A stretch of 50,873 nucleotides of DNA, from the NCBI GenBank assembly GCA_027486765.1, contig JAIXOO010000245.1, positions 1-50,873 on the forward strand, read 5' to 3'. Position numbers and translations under genes: made by a program. Below are positions 35,225-42,748 of the stretch, piece after piece. Every line of letters begins with the position of its first letter. Positions within the stretch are counted from its first letter, which is position 1. The DNA is from Saprospiraceae bacterium (lineage in GTDB: Bacteria > Bacteroidota > Bacteroidia > Chitinophagales > Saprospiraceae). The notes beneath the pieces were generated by a model. The model made no database searches and was not told the DNA's origin. It was given only the letters and a program-made list of their open reading frames with translations.

Positions 35225-37273
35225 ATGCTTGAACATTCGAACAGTTGCGGAGTTATGGATCAGAAACAGAACACTATCATTGAAAGTATTGGGGTTTATC
35301 TTCCGCCCCAAGTACTGTCCACCGACGAGGTAATAAAAGGGTGTAAAAACCTGATTCCTTTCCCATTTGAAAAAGTTACGGGTATAAAAAACCGGCGGGT
35401 AGCGGGGCAGCACGAGTTTTCGATCGATCTGGCCAAACGTGCAGTTGCCGAGTGCCTGAGCCATTCCAAACACCATTCAGCGGACATCGATTTGCTGATT
35501 TGCTGCAACATATCCAGGTATGATGGTCAAAACTTGCTCGCCTTCGAACCGTGCACTTCCATCAAGCTCAGGCAGCATTTCAATTTTTCCAATGCCCTCG
35601 TTTTTGACATTACCAATGCTTGCGCTGGCATGTTTACGGGCATCTACATCGTGGATGCGTTCCTGAAAGCCGGAGCGATTCGCCGGGGTATGGTGGTCAG
35701 CGGGGAATACATCACCCACCTCACCCAAAGTGCGCAGCGTGAGATCGAAGGCTTTATGGATTCGCGCATGGCTTGTCTGACGCTGGGGGACGCTGGAGCC
35801 GCGCTGATCCTGGAGCAAGCCGCTGACCAGCAAACTGGTTTTCAGGAAATTGATATGCAAACCTTCGGTCGTTACGGCCAATACTGCATTGCCAAAGCCT
35901 CCGAACAAGGCGGCATGATCATGTATACCGATTCAGTCAACCTGACGGACGTAGCCGTCAAATCCGGTGCAAAACACGCCATGGATGTGCTAGAACGGGG
36001 CGGATGGGGGGCTGAAAGTTTTCAGCATTTGATCATGCACCAGACTTCGAGTACGACGCTTAACAGCGCCCGGAACGAAATCAATCGCTTGCTGGACAAC
36101 ACCGTTTGTCACGATGGCAATACCATCAACAACTTGGCGCAACGGGGCAATACTGCTTCAACCTCGCATGTTGTTGCGCTGGCCGATCAAATCCAGAACC
36201 AGAAGATCCAATCCGGCGATAAAGTAATTTTTAGTGTCTCCGCTTCCGGTCTTACTACAGGGACCGCTTTGTATGTTTTTGATGATTTACCGGATCGACT
36301 CCGAGGAATGAAGACAGAACAAGTTTCCGAGCCCCAGGAAACGCCCACTAAACGGATGTATATGGATAAAAAAGGGACTGGCCCTCGCATTCGCATCGAA
36401 AGTGTGGGAACTATTCCGGAAGCCACCATTGAAAGGGGGGATTCATTCGCGCTGCTCAGTCATGCCGCAAACAATTGCCTCTCACAATCCGCTTACCAAT
36501 GCAATGATATTGGGTTGTTGATTTACAGCGGAGTTTACCGCAGCGACTACGTTTTGGAACCAGCCTACGCCGCCCTGTTGGCGGGTGAATTGGGCATGAA
36601 TGCAACGGGTACAGGCCCAGGTGACCAAAAAACCTTTGCCTTTGATGTCTTTAACGGCGCTTTAGGCTTTCTGAATGCCTGTTACCTTGCCCAGCAGATG
36701 ATTGCAGCTGGGAAATGCCAAACAGCCATGATTGTCACTGCGGAAAATGAAAACAATGCCGCGCTGTTTCCCGATGAGCTGGTAGGCATTCGGGAAACGG
36801 CTTCAGCATTTATCCTGGACGCACATCCAGCAGAGGGCCGGGGTTTTTCTCGGTTTCTGTTCAGTTATCAGGAGGAATCTCTACCTGCTTATACCTCTCA
36901 TTGTGATCTCAAGGAGGTGATGCCTCATCTTCATGTGGAGAAAGAACCCAAGCTCGAAGCCTTGTACATTGAGGCCATCTTGCCAGCGGTGCAAGCATTG
37001 CTAGAACTGGAGCAGCTCGACCTCAAACAAATTGATTGGGTATTCCCGCCACAAATTTCCACTGACTTCATTACTCGTTTGAGCGAAGCCTTGAATCTGC
37101 CTACACAGCGGTTTGTTGATGCGGTTGGGGATGGGCCCGACTTGTTTTCTTCTTCCCTTCCTTATGCTATGGAACATGCCAATACAAAAGGGTGGTCTAA
37201 ACCAGGCCAAACCGCATTGATGATTGTGGTGGGTTCGGGGATTCAGGTGGGCTGCGCTATTTATCATTTTTGA
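35225..37273 (+). CDS. Tandem KAS III (FabH-like) protein with inactive second half
   Basis: 682-residue protein made of two thiolase-fold ketoacyl-ACP synthase III units in one chain. The first (about 10-355) keeps the full triad: Cys133 in ITNACAGM, His272 in LIMHQTSS and Asn309 in RGNTAST. The second (about 383-682) aligns along its length, but Cys is replaced by Ala479 (FNGALGF), His by Pro (FPPQIS) and Asn by Pro (GDGPDLF). It can therefore act as one pseudo-dimer with a single active site, like the PqsC/PqsB pair in alkylquinolone synthesis. In this cluster it could release or condense the carrier-bound acyl-glycine. ATG 35225 is used; ATG 35255, preceded by GGAG, is equally possible. 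An in-frame TTG at 35150 is unlikely. Confidence 0.85.
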   Translation: MLEHSNSCGVMDQKQNTIIESIGVYLPPQVLSTDEVIKGCKNLIPFPFEKVTGIKNRRVAGQHEFSIDLAKRAVAECLSHSKHHSADIDLLICCNISRYDGQNLLAFEPCTSIKLRQHFNFSNALVFDITNACAGMFTGIYIVDAFLKAGAIRRGMVVSGEYITHLTQSAQREIEGFMDSRMACLTLGDAGAALILEQAADQQTGFQEIDMQTFGRYGQYCIAKASEQGGMIMYTDSVNLTDVAVKSGAKHAMDVLERGGWGAESFQHLIMHQTSSTTLNSARNEINRLLDNTVCHDGNTINNLAQRGNTASTSHVVALADQIQNQKIQSGDKVIFSVSASGLTTGTALYVFDDLPDRLRGMKTEQVSEPQETPTKRMYMDKKGTGPRIRIESVGTIPEATIERGDSFALLSHAANNCLSQSAYQCNDIGLLIYSGVYRSDYVLEPAYAALLAGELGMNATGTGPGDQKTFAFDVFNGALGFLNACYLAQQMIAAGKCQTAMIVTAENENNAALFPDELVGIRETASAFILDAHPAEGRGFSRFLFSYQEESLPAYTSHCDLKEVMPHLHVEKEPKLEALYIEAILPAVQALLELEQLDLKQIDWVFPPQISTDFITRLSEALNLPTQRFVDAVGDGPDLFSSSLPYAMEHANTKGWSKPGQTALMIVVGSGIQVGCAIYHF

Positions 37274-37283
37274 TTTCGTTGAC

Positions 37284-38630
37284 ATGAATACTATAAACAA
37301 AACTAAGCTACCTCCGGGGCCGAAGACGAAAATTCCACTTGGTCATTTGTTCCCCTTCCAACGGGATAGTCTCGGTTTTTTAAAAAGGATCGCTGATGAA
37401 CATGGCGATATCGTTCATTTCAAAGTTGGCCCTATTCGGGTTGTTTTGCTGAATCATCCCGATTACATCAAAGAAGTACTCTCGACTCAAAATAGCAACT
37501 TCGTGAAAGGGCGGCCGCTCAAAATGGCCAAAGAACTCATCGGAGAAGGACTTCTAACCAGTGAAGGGGAGTTTCATAAGCGCCAATCGCGAATCATTCA
37601 ACCCGCTTTCCACCGCAAAATGCTGGAATCTTATGCACCAGCCATGACGGATTGTACGGTAAGCCTGATGAATGGTTGGGAAGATGGCACACAGGTGGAT
37701 ATGTTTGAAGAAATGATCAGGATGAGCACGGCCATCTCTGGAAAAACTTTGTTCAACGTAGATACCGAGCAAGAAACGCCGGAAATCAACCAGGCATTGA
37801 AAGATGTCATGAGCTTATTTGGAAGAATTTCGCTGCCATTTTCCGAATGGTTGTTCAAACTTCCCCTCCGCAGCACCCGCAAGTTTTACAACGCCAAAGC
37901 ACGTCTGGACGAGACCATCAACAGAATCATTGCCGAACGCCGGCAAAGTAAAATTGAGCACGAAGATCTGCTTTCACTTTTGCTTGATGCCCAAGATAGT
38001 GCAGGTGGAATGAGTGACCAACAAATTCGCGACGAAGCATTGACGCTTTTCCTAACCGCATTTGACACTACTTCGATTGCCCTTACCTGGACCTGGTACC
38101 TGCTTTCACAAAATCCTGCTGCCGAAACCAAATTGCATGAAGAACTAGATCAGGTATTACAGGGTCGGATACCTACGGTGGAAGACCTCCCGCAACTAAA
38201 GTATACACGGATGGTTCTGGGGGAATCCATGCGAATCTACCCCCCCATTTACCTCATCACCCGTCAGGCGGTGGAAGATTTCGAGATTGGCCCATACCTT
38301 GTGCCAGCTGACACCATTGTACTGATGAGCCCGTATCTGATCCATCATGATGCCCGCTTCCATCAAAATCCGGAGACCTTTGACCCCGATACCTGGGAAG
38401 AACATGCGCAGAGAATAAGTTCGAAGTATGAATATTTTCCGTTTAGCCGAGGGCCACGTGCTTGTATTGGTGAGCCTTACGCCTGGTTGGAAGGTGTGCT
38501 GGTATTGGCGACCATTGCTCAATCCTGGCGTTTGAAATTGGTGCCAGGGCACCCTGTAGAGCTGCTGCAGCTGATTAACCTGCGCCCAAAGCATGGCATG
38601 ATGATGGAGCTCGAACGCAGAAAACGATAG
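37284..38630 (+). CDS. Cytochrome P450 of the biosynthetic cluster
   Basis: 448-residue cytochrome P450 monooxygenase. Seen: proline-rich start (KLPPGPK), I-helix LFLTAFDTTSIALTW with the conserved Thr pair, K-helix GESMRIYPP carrying the ExxR pair, and the heme loop FPFSRGPRACIGEPYAW with Cys394 as axial ligand. The layout without a strong membrane anchor suggests a soluble bacterial enzyme related to the CYP102/CYP4-like group; redox partners are not in the cluster. It begins 10 nt after the tandem KAS III gene and is followed after 15 nt by the PPTase gene, so it belongs to the plus-arm operon and probably oxidises the acyl chain of the product. ATG 37284 is chosen over a TTG at 37224 inside the previous gene. 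Confidence 0.92.
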   Translation: MNTINKTKLPPGPKTKIPLGHLFPFQRDSLGFLKRIADEHGDIVHFKVGPIRVVLLNHPDYIKEVLSTQNSNFVKGRPLKMAKELIGEGLLTSEGEFHKRQSRIIQPAFHRKMLESYAPAMTDCTVSLMNGWEDGTQVDMFEEMIRMSTAISGKTLFNVDTEQETPEINQALKDVMSLFGRISLPFSEWLFKLPLRSTRKFYNAKARLDETINRIIAERRQSKIEHEDLLSLLLDAQDSAGGMSDQQIRDEALTLFLTAFDTTSIALTWTWYLLSQNPAAETKLHEELDQVLQGRIPTVEDLPQLKYTRMVLGESMRIYPPIYLITRQAVEDFEIGPYLVPADTIVLMSPYLIHHDARFHQNPETFDPDTWEEHAQRISSKYEYFPFSRGPRACIGEPYAWLEGVLVLATIAQSWRLKLVPGHPVELLQLINLRPKHGMMMELERRKR

Positions 38631-38645
38631 GAAATCTACTAAAAT

Positions 38646-39395
38646 ATGGAGACAAGTGAAAGCCAATGGCGGCCATCCATTCCCGGAAGATTGATCCCTC
38701 CGAACGAAGTTCAGGTCTGGCGGGCCTTCCTTGATTTAAGTAAAGCTCCAAAGGAAAGTTTGTTGGGAACACTCTCCGCCGATGAGTTGTCAAGAGCCAG
38801 TCGCTTTCGCTTCGAAAAAGACCAAAGACGCTTCATTAGGGCACGTGGGATCCTGCGTCAAATTCTGGGTGCGTATTTGCAAAAACCTCCTCATGCCCTC
38901 CAATTTCAATACAGCAGCAATGGGAAGCCAATTCTGGCAAGCGCCTCTGGAGATGATTCCCTTCAATTTAACCTATCGCACTCCGATGACATGGTACTGT
39001 ACGCCTTTACCCGTAATCGAAACATCGGCATTGACCTTGAGCGGATTCAAGCAGATGTTGATATCGAACAAATTGCAAGCAGGTTCTTCGCTGAGGCTGA
39101 GCTAAACTCAATCGAACAAGTGCCTGAATCCAAACGGAATGAGCTATTTTTTCAATACTGGACCAGAAAAGAAGCATTAATCAAAGCCACTGGGGAAGGG
39201 CTTTCGTTTCCAATCGAAACGTTTGATGTTTCCGGGGTTGATGGACGCATTTTGTCGCCGATCCTATTGCCAAGTGACAATGGAGCGCGGGCACGTTGGT
39301 ATGTACAGGATTTGTTGCCGGGCCCAGGATACACTGCGGCCATTGTGGTTGAAGGAGGAGATTGTGGTTTTTCGTATTGGGAGTATTCTGGGTGA
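38646..39395 (+). CDS. 4'-phosphopantetheinyl transferase, Sfp type
   Basis: 249-residue Sfp-type phosphopantetheinyl transferase that moves the phosphopantetheine arm of CoA onto carrier-protein serines, turning apo ACP and T domains into their working form. The two diagnostic blocks are present: NIGIDLERI with the Mg-binding Asp, and FFQYWTRKEALIKATGEGLSF, in which Glu and Lys are catalytic. Also FSFR-like RFRFEKDQRRFIRARGILR near the N-terminus and FNLSHSDDMVLYA. Length is standard. As the last gene of the plus arm, it likely activates the two PKS ACPs and the NRPS T domain of this cluster, which makes the cluster self-sufficient for carrier-protein priming. Confidence 0.92.
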   Translation: METSESQWRPSIPGRLIPPNEVQVWRAFLDLSKAPKESLLGTLSADELSRASRFRFEKDQRRFIRARGILRQILGAYLQKPPHALQFQYSSNGKPILASASGDDSLQFNLSHSDDMVLYAFTRNRNIGIDLERIQADVDIEQIASRFFAEAELNSIEQVPESKRNELFFQYWTRKEALIKATGEGLSFPIETFDVSGVDGRILSPILLPSDNGARARWYVQDLLPGPGYTAAIVVEGGDCGFSYWEYSG

Positions 39396-39428
39396 AAATC
39401 AGGCAGCCCCTCGCTTTTCTGAAGCTTA

Positions 39429-39439
39429 ACCGCAGCGGT
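39429..39439. repeat. Short ACCGCAGCGGT palindrome at convergent 3' ends
   Basis: ACCGC-A-GCGGT lies in the 47-nt gap between the convergent PPTase and PEP-mutase-like genes. It looks like the left and right core motifs of the larger palindromes (ACCGCAGC and GCGGTA) overlapped into one short hairpin, without arms. The match is short and may be chance. Confidence 0.4.
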
Positions 39440-39442
39440 ATC

Positions 39443-40216
39443 TTAAAGCAATGCCGAGAAACTTTGCTGCTCGGCAAGCTTTTGCAATAGCTCAGTTGCT
39501 TTTTGATAGGTTTTATTCAAAAAGAAAGGCCCCATACTTGCTCTTTTTACGCCCAATTTTTGCAGCGTAACAAAATCTGGCAAGCCAGGGATACACATAA
39601 CGTTTAAAGGGAGTTGAGTACTTTTTAGGGCATCTACAATGTCTGCTTCCTGCGTGATGCAGGGCAGAAAAATTCCGTCTGCACCTGCGGCTTCATATAG
39701 CGGCAAGCGCAAGGTGCTTTCTTCCTGTTTGTTCTTTAAGTTGAGGAGATACGTATCGCAGCGGATGTTGAAGAAAAGCGCTGCTCCTTCAGCATTCAAC
39801 TTGTTTTTAAGGTAGGCAATAGTATCTGCAAATGCATTGCCATTTTGCAAAGTCCGTTTTCCATTTTCAATGGTCGAATCCTCCAGGTTAATACCAACGA
39901 CTCCCAATTCGTACAATTTCAGCAAATTGGCTAAAATGGCCGCTTGGGTTTTTCCATACCCCATTTCGAAGTCTACGCTTACCGGGATTTTTACGCTGGC
40001 CAGTATCCGTTTGATCACAAACAAGTAGTCCTCAAGCGGCATTTTTTCTCCGTCCTCGTAACCGAGGCTAGCCGCTACTGCTGCGCTTGAGGTACCGACT
40101 GCGGGAAAGGCTTTTTCCTGAAAGAGCAAGGCACTTTTGGCATCCCAGGCATTGGGGAGCACCAATAAATCAGGGGCGTGGTGCAAGGCTTTGAACTGTT
40201 CGAAATTTGTGGACAT
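39443..40216 (-). CDS. Isocitrate lyase/PEP mutase family protein
   Basis: 257-residue TIM-barrel protein of the isocitrate lyase/phosphoenolpyruvate mutase superfamily. Seen: LVLPNAWDAKSALLFQEKAFPAVGTSSAAVAASLGYEDG, the metal-binding VSVDFEMGYG (Asp/Glu), GINLEDSTIENGKR, and AGADGIFLPCI. The active-site loop lacks the KKCGH catalytic Cys motif of true isocitrate lyases, so lyase or hydrolase activity on a 2-oxo or oxaloacetate-type acid is more likely than isocitrate cleavage; the substrate is unknown. The ATG at 40216 is chosen over a TTG at 40234. It is 66 nt downstream of the AraC gene, but has its own -7 box and a copy of the operator seen upstream of araC, so it is probably a regulatory target of that protein. 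Confidence 0.85.
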   Translation of the reverse strand: MSTNFEQFKALHHAPDLLVLPNAWDAKSALLFQEKAFPAVGTSSAAVAASLGYEDGEKMPLEDYLFVIKRILASVKIPVSVDFEMGYGKTQAAILANLLKLYELGVVGINLEDSTIENGKRTLQNGNAFADTIAYLKNKLNAEGAALFFNIRCDTYLLNLKNKQEESTLRLPLYEAAGADGIFLPCITQEADIVDALKSTQLPLNVMCIPGLPDFVTLQKLGVKRASMGPFFLNKTYQKATELLQKLAEQQSFSALL

Positions 40217-40231
40217 GCTTTTCTTTTTTGA

Positions 40232-40239
40232 CAAAGTTA
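40232..40239 (-). promoter_or_regulatory. -7 box of the PEP-mutase-like gene
   Basis: On the minus strand this reads TAACTTTG, an exact TAnnTTTG match, 15 nt upstream of the ATG at 40216. No good -33 box is visible at the usual distance; instead an operator-like repeat ends 18 nt upstream, as expected of an activator-dependent promoter. Confidence 0.5.
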
Positions 40240-40257
40240 GGCTAATCAGAAAAGCGA

Positions 40258-40279
40258 GAATTGGACAAAAGCGAACAAG
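40258..40279 (-). promoter_or_regulatory. Putative AraC operator, copy 1
   Basis: A 22-nt sequence (core on plus strand TTGGACAAAAGCGAAC) repeated with one change at 41148-41169. In both places it lies just upstream of a minus-strand gene with 18 nt between it and a TA-starting -7 box. In this copy the half TCGCTTTT recurs 17 nt further downstream, a spacing common for AraC-type half sites. Confidence 0.5.
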
Positions 40280-40282
40280 CCA

Positions 40283-41092
40283 TTATTTATTGGGAGAAAT
40301 CAAAAGGGCTGAGGAGCCTTCAGGAGAAAATGCAGAAGGCGAAAAGCCAGTAAAGGTTTTGAAGTCGCGAATAAAATGCGATTGGTCAAAATAGCCGCAG
40401 TCGTAGGCAATGTTGGTTAGGTTGGACTCCTTTTGAGCCACCAAAAGCAGGCTATTTTGAAAGCGATGAATTTTGCTGTACAATTTGGGGCTCAAACCTG
40501 TGTATTGCAGGAAGATTTTTTGCAAATAACGTGAACTGATCCCTTGCCGCCGGGCAACTTGATTGATTTGTTCAAAAAAATTATCCTGCTGAAGTTCCTG
40601 CATGATCTGGTTGAGCAAGGGAAGTTTGTGCAGGCTTTTTTCCTGTTTTGCAAGCTGAGTCAGCAGATAAGTTTCCAGCAATTCAAGGCGCTGTGGCAGG
40701 GAATTTACCTCCAATAATTGTGCATGCAAATCTTGTACGGCCTTGCCTCCTATTCCACTGAAATCAGCCACTCCGTCATTAAATTGTTGAATACCGCCTG
40801 ACAAAAAGAATGCCGCAGTATGTGGAAAAAAGCGGGCACCCAGCATGACATTGTGCCCAATGGAGCGAAAAGCCAGGGGTTCGATGATTTGCCCCCAAAG
40901 TTCGATGGAAGGATTGGTTACAAATTGGTTCCCTGACCAGACTTGCCAATACCCAGTCCCCAAATTGAACATGATTTCAATACAACCCGTAGCAAAAGCC
41001 TTGTCTTCAAGATCCGATGAAGTTTCCATCAGATAGTAACACTTGACATAAGGTTTCAAGAGGTCACTGGGTTGAAATTCCTGGTAGAGCAT
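40283..41092 (-). CDS. AraC-family transcriptional regulator
   Basis: 269-residue soluble regulator. The N-terminal ~150 residues resemble the sensory domain of the DUF6597-type AraC proteins (start MLYQEFQPSDLLKPYVKCYYLME). The C-terminal ~100 residues are a two-HTH AraC/XylS domain, seen in QVARRQGISSRYLQKIFLQYTGLSPKLYSKIHRFQ and IAYDCGYFDQSHFIRDFKTFTGFSPSAF. The ATG at 41092 is clear. A 22-nt sequence 56 nt upstream of its start is repeated upstream of the next gene with the same spacing to the -7 box, suggesting that this protein controls itself and that gene. The inducer is unknown. Confidence 0.9.
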   Translation of the reverse strand: MLYQEFQPSDLLKPYVKCYYLMETSSDLEDKAFATGCIEIMFNLGTGYWQVWSGNQFVTNPSIELWGQIIEPLAFRSIGHNVMLGARFFPHTAAFFLSGGIQQFNDGVADFSGIGGKAVQDLHAQLLEVNSLPQRLELLETYLLTQLAKQEKSLHKLPLLNQIMQELQQDNFFEQINQVARRQGISSRYLQKIFLQYTGLSPKLYSKIHRFQNSLLLVAQKESNLTNIAYDCGYFDQSHFIRDFKTFTGFSPSAFSPEGSSALLISPNK

Positions 41093-41147
41093 TGCTGATC
41101 AATTTAGTCAAAAATTGACCAGCAAATTACAGAAAACAGCATTGATA

Positions 41148-41169
41148 GAATTGGATAAAAGCGAACAAG
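41148..41169 (-). promoter_or_regulatory. Putative AraC operator, copy 2 (upstream of araC)
   Basis: Second copy of the 22-nt repeat (TTGGATAAAAGCGAAC core on the plus strand), 21 of 22 positions identical to 40258-40279. It ends 18 nt before a TAATTTG -7-like box on the minus strand, the same distance as in copy 1. Its place suggests autoregulation. Confidence 0.5.
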
Positions 41170-41191
41170 GAAAATAAAACCACCAAAAACG

Positions 41192-41222
41192 AAAAAAGCC
41201 CAGCGATTTGCTGAGCTTTTTT
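41192..41222 (-). terminator. Rho-independent terminator after tRNA-Asp
   Basis: On the minus strand, directly after the tRNA: AGCTCAGC, a short loop AAAT, CGCTGGGCT with one G-T pair, then TTTTTT. Classic stem plus T-run, starting within a few bases of the tRNA 3' end. Confidence 0.8.
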
Positions 41223-41223
41223 G

Positions 41224-41297
41224 CGGTCCGGACGGGACTCGAACCCGCGACCCCCTGCGTGACAGGCAGGTATTCTAACCAACTGAACTACCGAACC
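41224..41297 (-). tRNA. tRNA-Asp (GTC), copy 1
   Basis: 74-nt cloverleaf read on the minus strand: acceptor GGTTCGG pairing with CCGGACC (one G-T), D-arm GTTC/GAAT, anticodon stem CCTGC/GCAGG around loop CTGTCAC (anticodon GTC), T-arm GCGGG-TTCGAGT-CCCGT, discriminator G. CCA is not encoded. The sequence is identical to the copy at 41369-41442. It is followed by a rho-independent terminator, so it is the downstream gene of the pair. Confidence 0.95.
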
Positions 41298-41311
41298 AAC
41301 GGTATTTTTTT

Positions 41312-41511
41312 GTTTCGATCTATTTTCTTTCGTATTGGGCAACCGTGAAGGTTGCCCCTACTTGTTGGCGGTCCGGACGGGACTCGAACCCGCGACCCCC
41401 TGCGTGACAGGCAGGTATTCTAACCAACTGAACTACCGAACCATGTTGGGGCAACCCTTGCGGTTGCCCATATTAAATGGTAACCGCAAAATTTGCCCGA
41501 TAGATCGAAAC
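41312..41511. repeat. Inverted repeats and paired hairpins bracketing tRNA-Asp copy 2
   Basis: A perfect 12-bp inverted repeat, GTTTCGATCTAT (41312-41323) and ATAGATCGAAAC (41500-41511), bounds a 200-nt unit. Inside it, two similar hairpins (GGGCAACC-GTGAA-GGTTGCCC at about 41337-41357 and GGGCAACC-CTTGC-GGTTGCCC at about 41448-41468) lie on either side of the tRNA in mirror order. The whole unit reads as a nested palindrome around a tRNA gene. Confidence 0.8.
41369..41442 (-). tRNA. tRNA-Asp (GTC), copy 2
   Basis: Identical in all 74 positions to the copy at 41224-41297, separated by 71 nt. The anticodon is GTC and CCA is not encoded. It lies upstream of copy 1 on the minus strand and the two are probably made from one transcript, because only copy 1 is followed by a clear terminator. 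Confidence 0.95.
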
Positions 41512-41674
41512 TTTATATTGCAACAGAGGCGGCAAATCTGGCACCCCTGGAACGCACGCAGGCGCTTTTCGCTAGCGTGGCTGCAAATGTAAAGTGAGTT
41601 CCGCTAACTTGCAACTCATTTTCATCAAAAAATAAAAAAAAACTGCGCTTTCCGTTTTCGATACAGGTAATTGT

Positions 41675-41682
41675 TAATTTTG
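41675..41682 (+). promoter_or_regulatory. Putative -7 box of the accA promoter
   Basis: TAATTTTG matches TAnnTTTG exactly and lies 24 nt before the accA ATG. A convincing -33 box is not visible. Confidence 0.45.
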
Positions 41683-41706
41683 CCCCTCTAATCTAATTGC
41701 ACAGCT

Positions 41707-42687
41707 ATGGTCTTTTTGGAGTTTGAAAAGCCGTTGGAAGTATTGTACGAGCAACTGGAAAAGCTCAAGGAAATCGGCGCTAGCGGAGAAATCGACGTTT
41801 CCGAGTCGATCAAAGCCCTGGAGACCAAAATTTCCGACAAGCGCAAGGAACTGTATGACAACCTTACTGGCTGGCAGCGCGTGCAGCTTTCGCGCCACCC
41901 CGAGCGGCCTTATACCCTGTTTTACATCAAGGAGATGTGCAACAAGTTCATCGAGCTGCACGGCGACCGTTATGTAAAAGACGACAAAGCCATTGTCGGC
42001 GGCTTGGCTGAAATTGATGGACAAACCGTAGTGATCCTCGGGCATCAAAAAGGAACCAACACCAAAATGCGCCAATACCGCAACTTTGGTATGGCCAACC
42101 CCGATGGCTACCGCAAGGCACTGCGCCTGATGAAAATAGCCGAACGTTTTGGGTTTCCGGTCATTACCTTGATCGATACTCCGGGCGCATTCCCAGGGCT
42201 TGAAGCCGAAGAACGTGGCCAGGCCGAGGCGATTGCCCGCAATCTTTTTGAAATGGCCCAACTCAAAACCCAGATCATTTGTGTGATCATTGGGGAGGGT
42301 GCATCGGGCGGTGCGATTGGGATCGGCTTGGGAGATAAAGTATTCATGCTGGAAAACTCCTGGTATTCGGTGATTTCTCCCGAAAACTGTTCCACCATCC
42401 TCTGGCGTACCTGGGACTACAAAGAGCAAGCAGCCGAAGCCCTCAAGCTGACGGCGGAAAACATGTACGCCAATGGCCTGGTGGATGGCATCATTCCAGA
42501 ACCCATTGGTGGAGCGCATTCTGCACCTCAAGAAATGGCCTATATTCTGAAGGAAGCCATCAAAAAATCGTTGGCCGAGCTCAAAACCATGACCATTGAT
42601 GAACTCATCGACGCACGGGTGGATAAATATTCCAATATGGGCGAATACGAATACGTTGATGAGACTCTAGGAACTGAAGAAAAGTAA
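41707..42687 (+). CDS. accA: Acetyl-CoA carboxylase carboxyltransferase, alpha subunit
   Basis: 326-residue alpha subunit of the carboxyltransferase of acetyl-CoA carboxylase, which with AccD moves the carboxyl group from biotin to acetyl-CoA to make malonyl-CoA for fatty acid synthesis. The N-terminal helical part ([19 protein letters not shown]) is followed by the crotonase-like core with [81 protein letters not shown] and [14 protein letters not shown]. Length and motifs are standard. An exact -7 box lies 24 nt upstream. It is followed by a DUF6913 gene and dapA on the same strand. It also supplies malonyl-CoA, a likely extender for the PKS in this window. Confidence 0.95.
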   Translation: MVFLEFEKPLEVLYEQLEKLKEIGASGEIDVSESIKALETKISDKRKELYDNLTGWQRVQLSRHPERPYTLFYIKEMCNKFIELHGDRYVKDDKAIVGGLAEIDGQTVVILGHQKGTNTKMRQYRNFGMANPDGYRKALRLMKIAERFGFPVITLIDTPGAFPGLEAEERGQAEAIARNLFEMAQLKTQIICVIIGEGASGGAIGIGLGDKVFMLENSWYSVISPENCSTILWRTWDYKEQAAEALKLTAENMYANGLVDGIIPEPIGGAHSAPQEMAYILKEAIKKSLAELKTMTIDELIDARVDKYSNMGEYEYVDETLGTEEK

Positions 42688-42748
42688 GCCCACAGAGTAT
42701 AACGCATAAAATCTGGAAGTAACTTTTCTGCGTTACAAAGCAAAACAA

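Noticed and set aside
39443-40216. Membership of the AraC and PEP-mutase-like genes in the biosynthetic cluster.
   Set aside because: They are convergent with the PPTase gene and appear to form their own AraC-regulated unit; a phosphonate pathway is not supported because the other needed genes are absent.
41335-41592. A short open frame through the tRNA-Asp region.
   Set aside because: It runs through a tRNA gene on the opposite strand and has no coding features.
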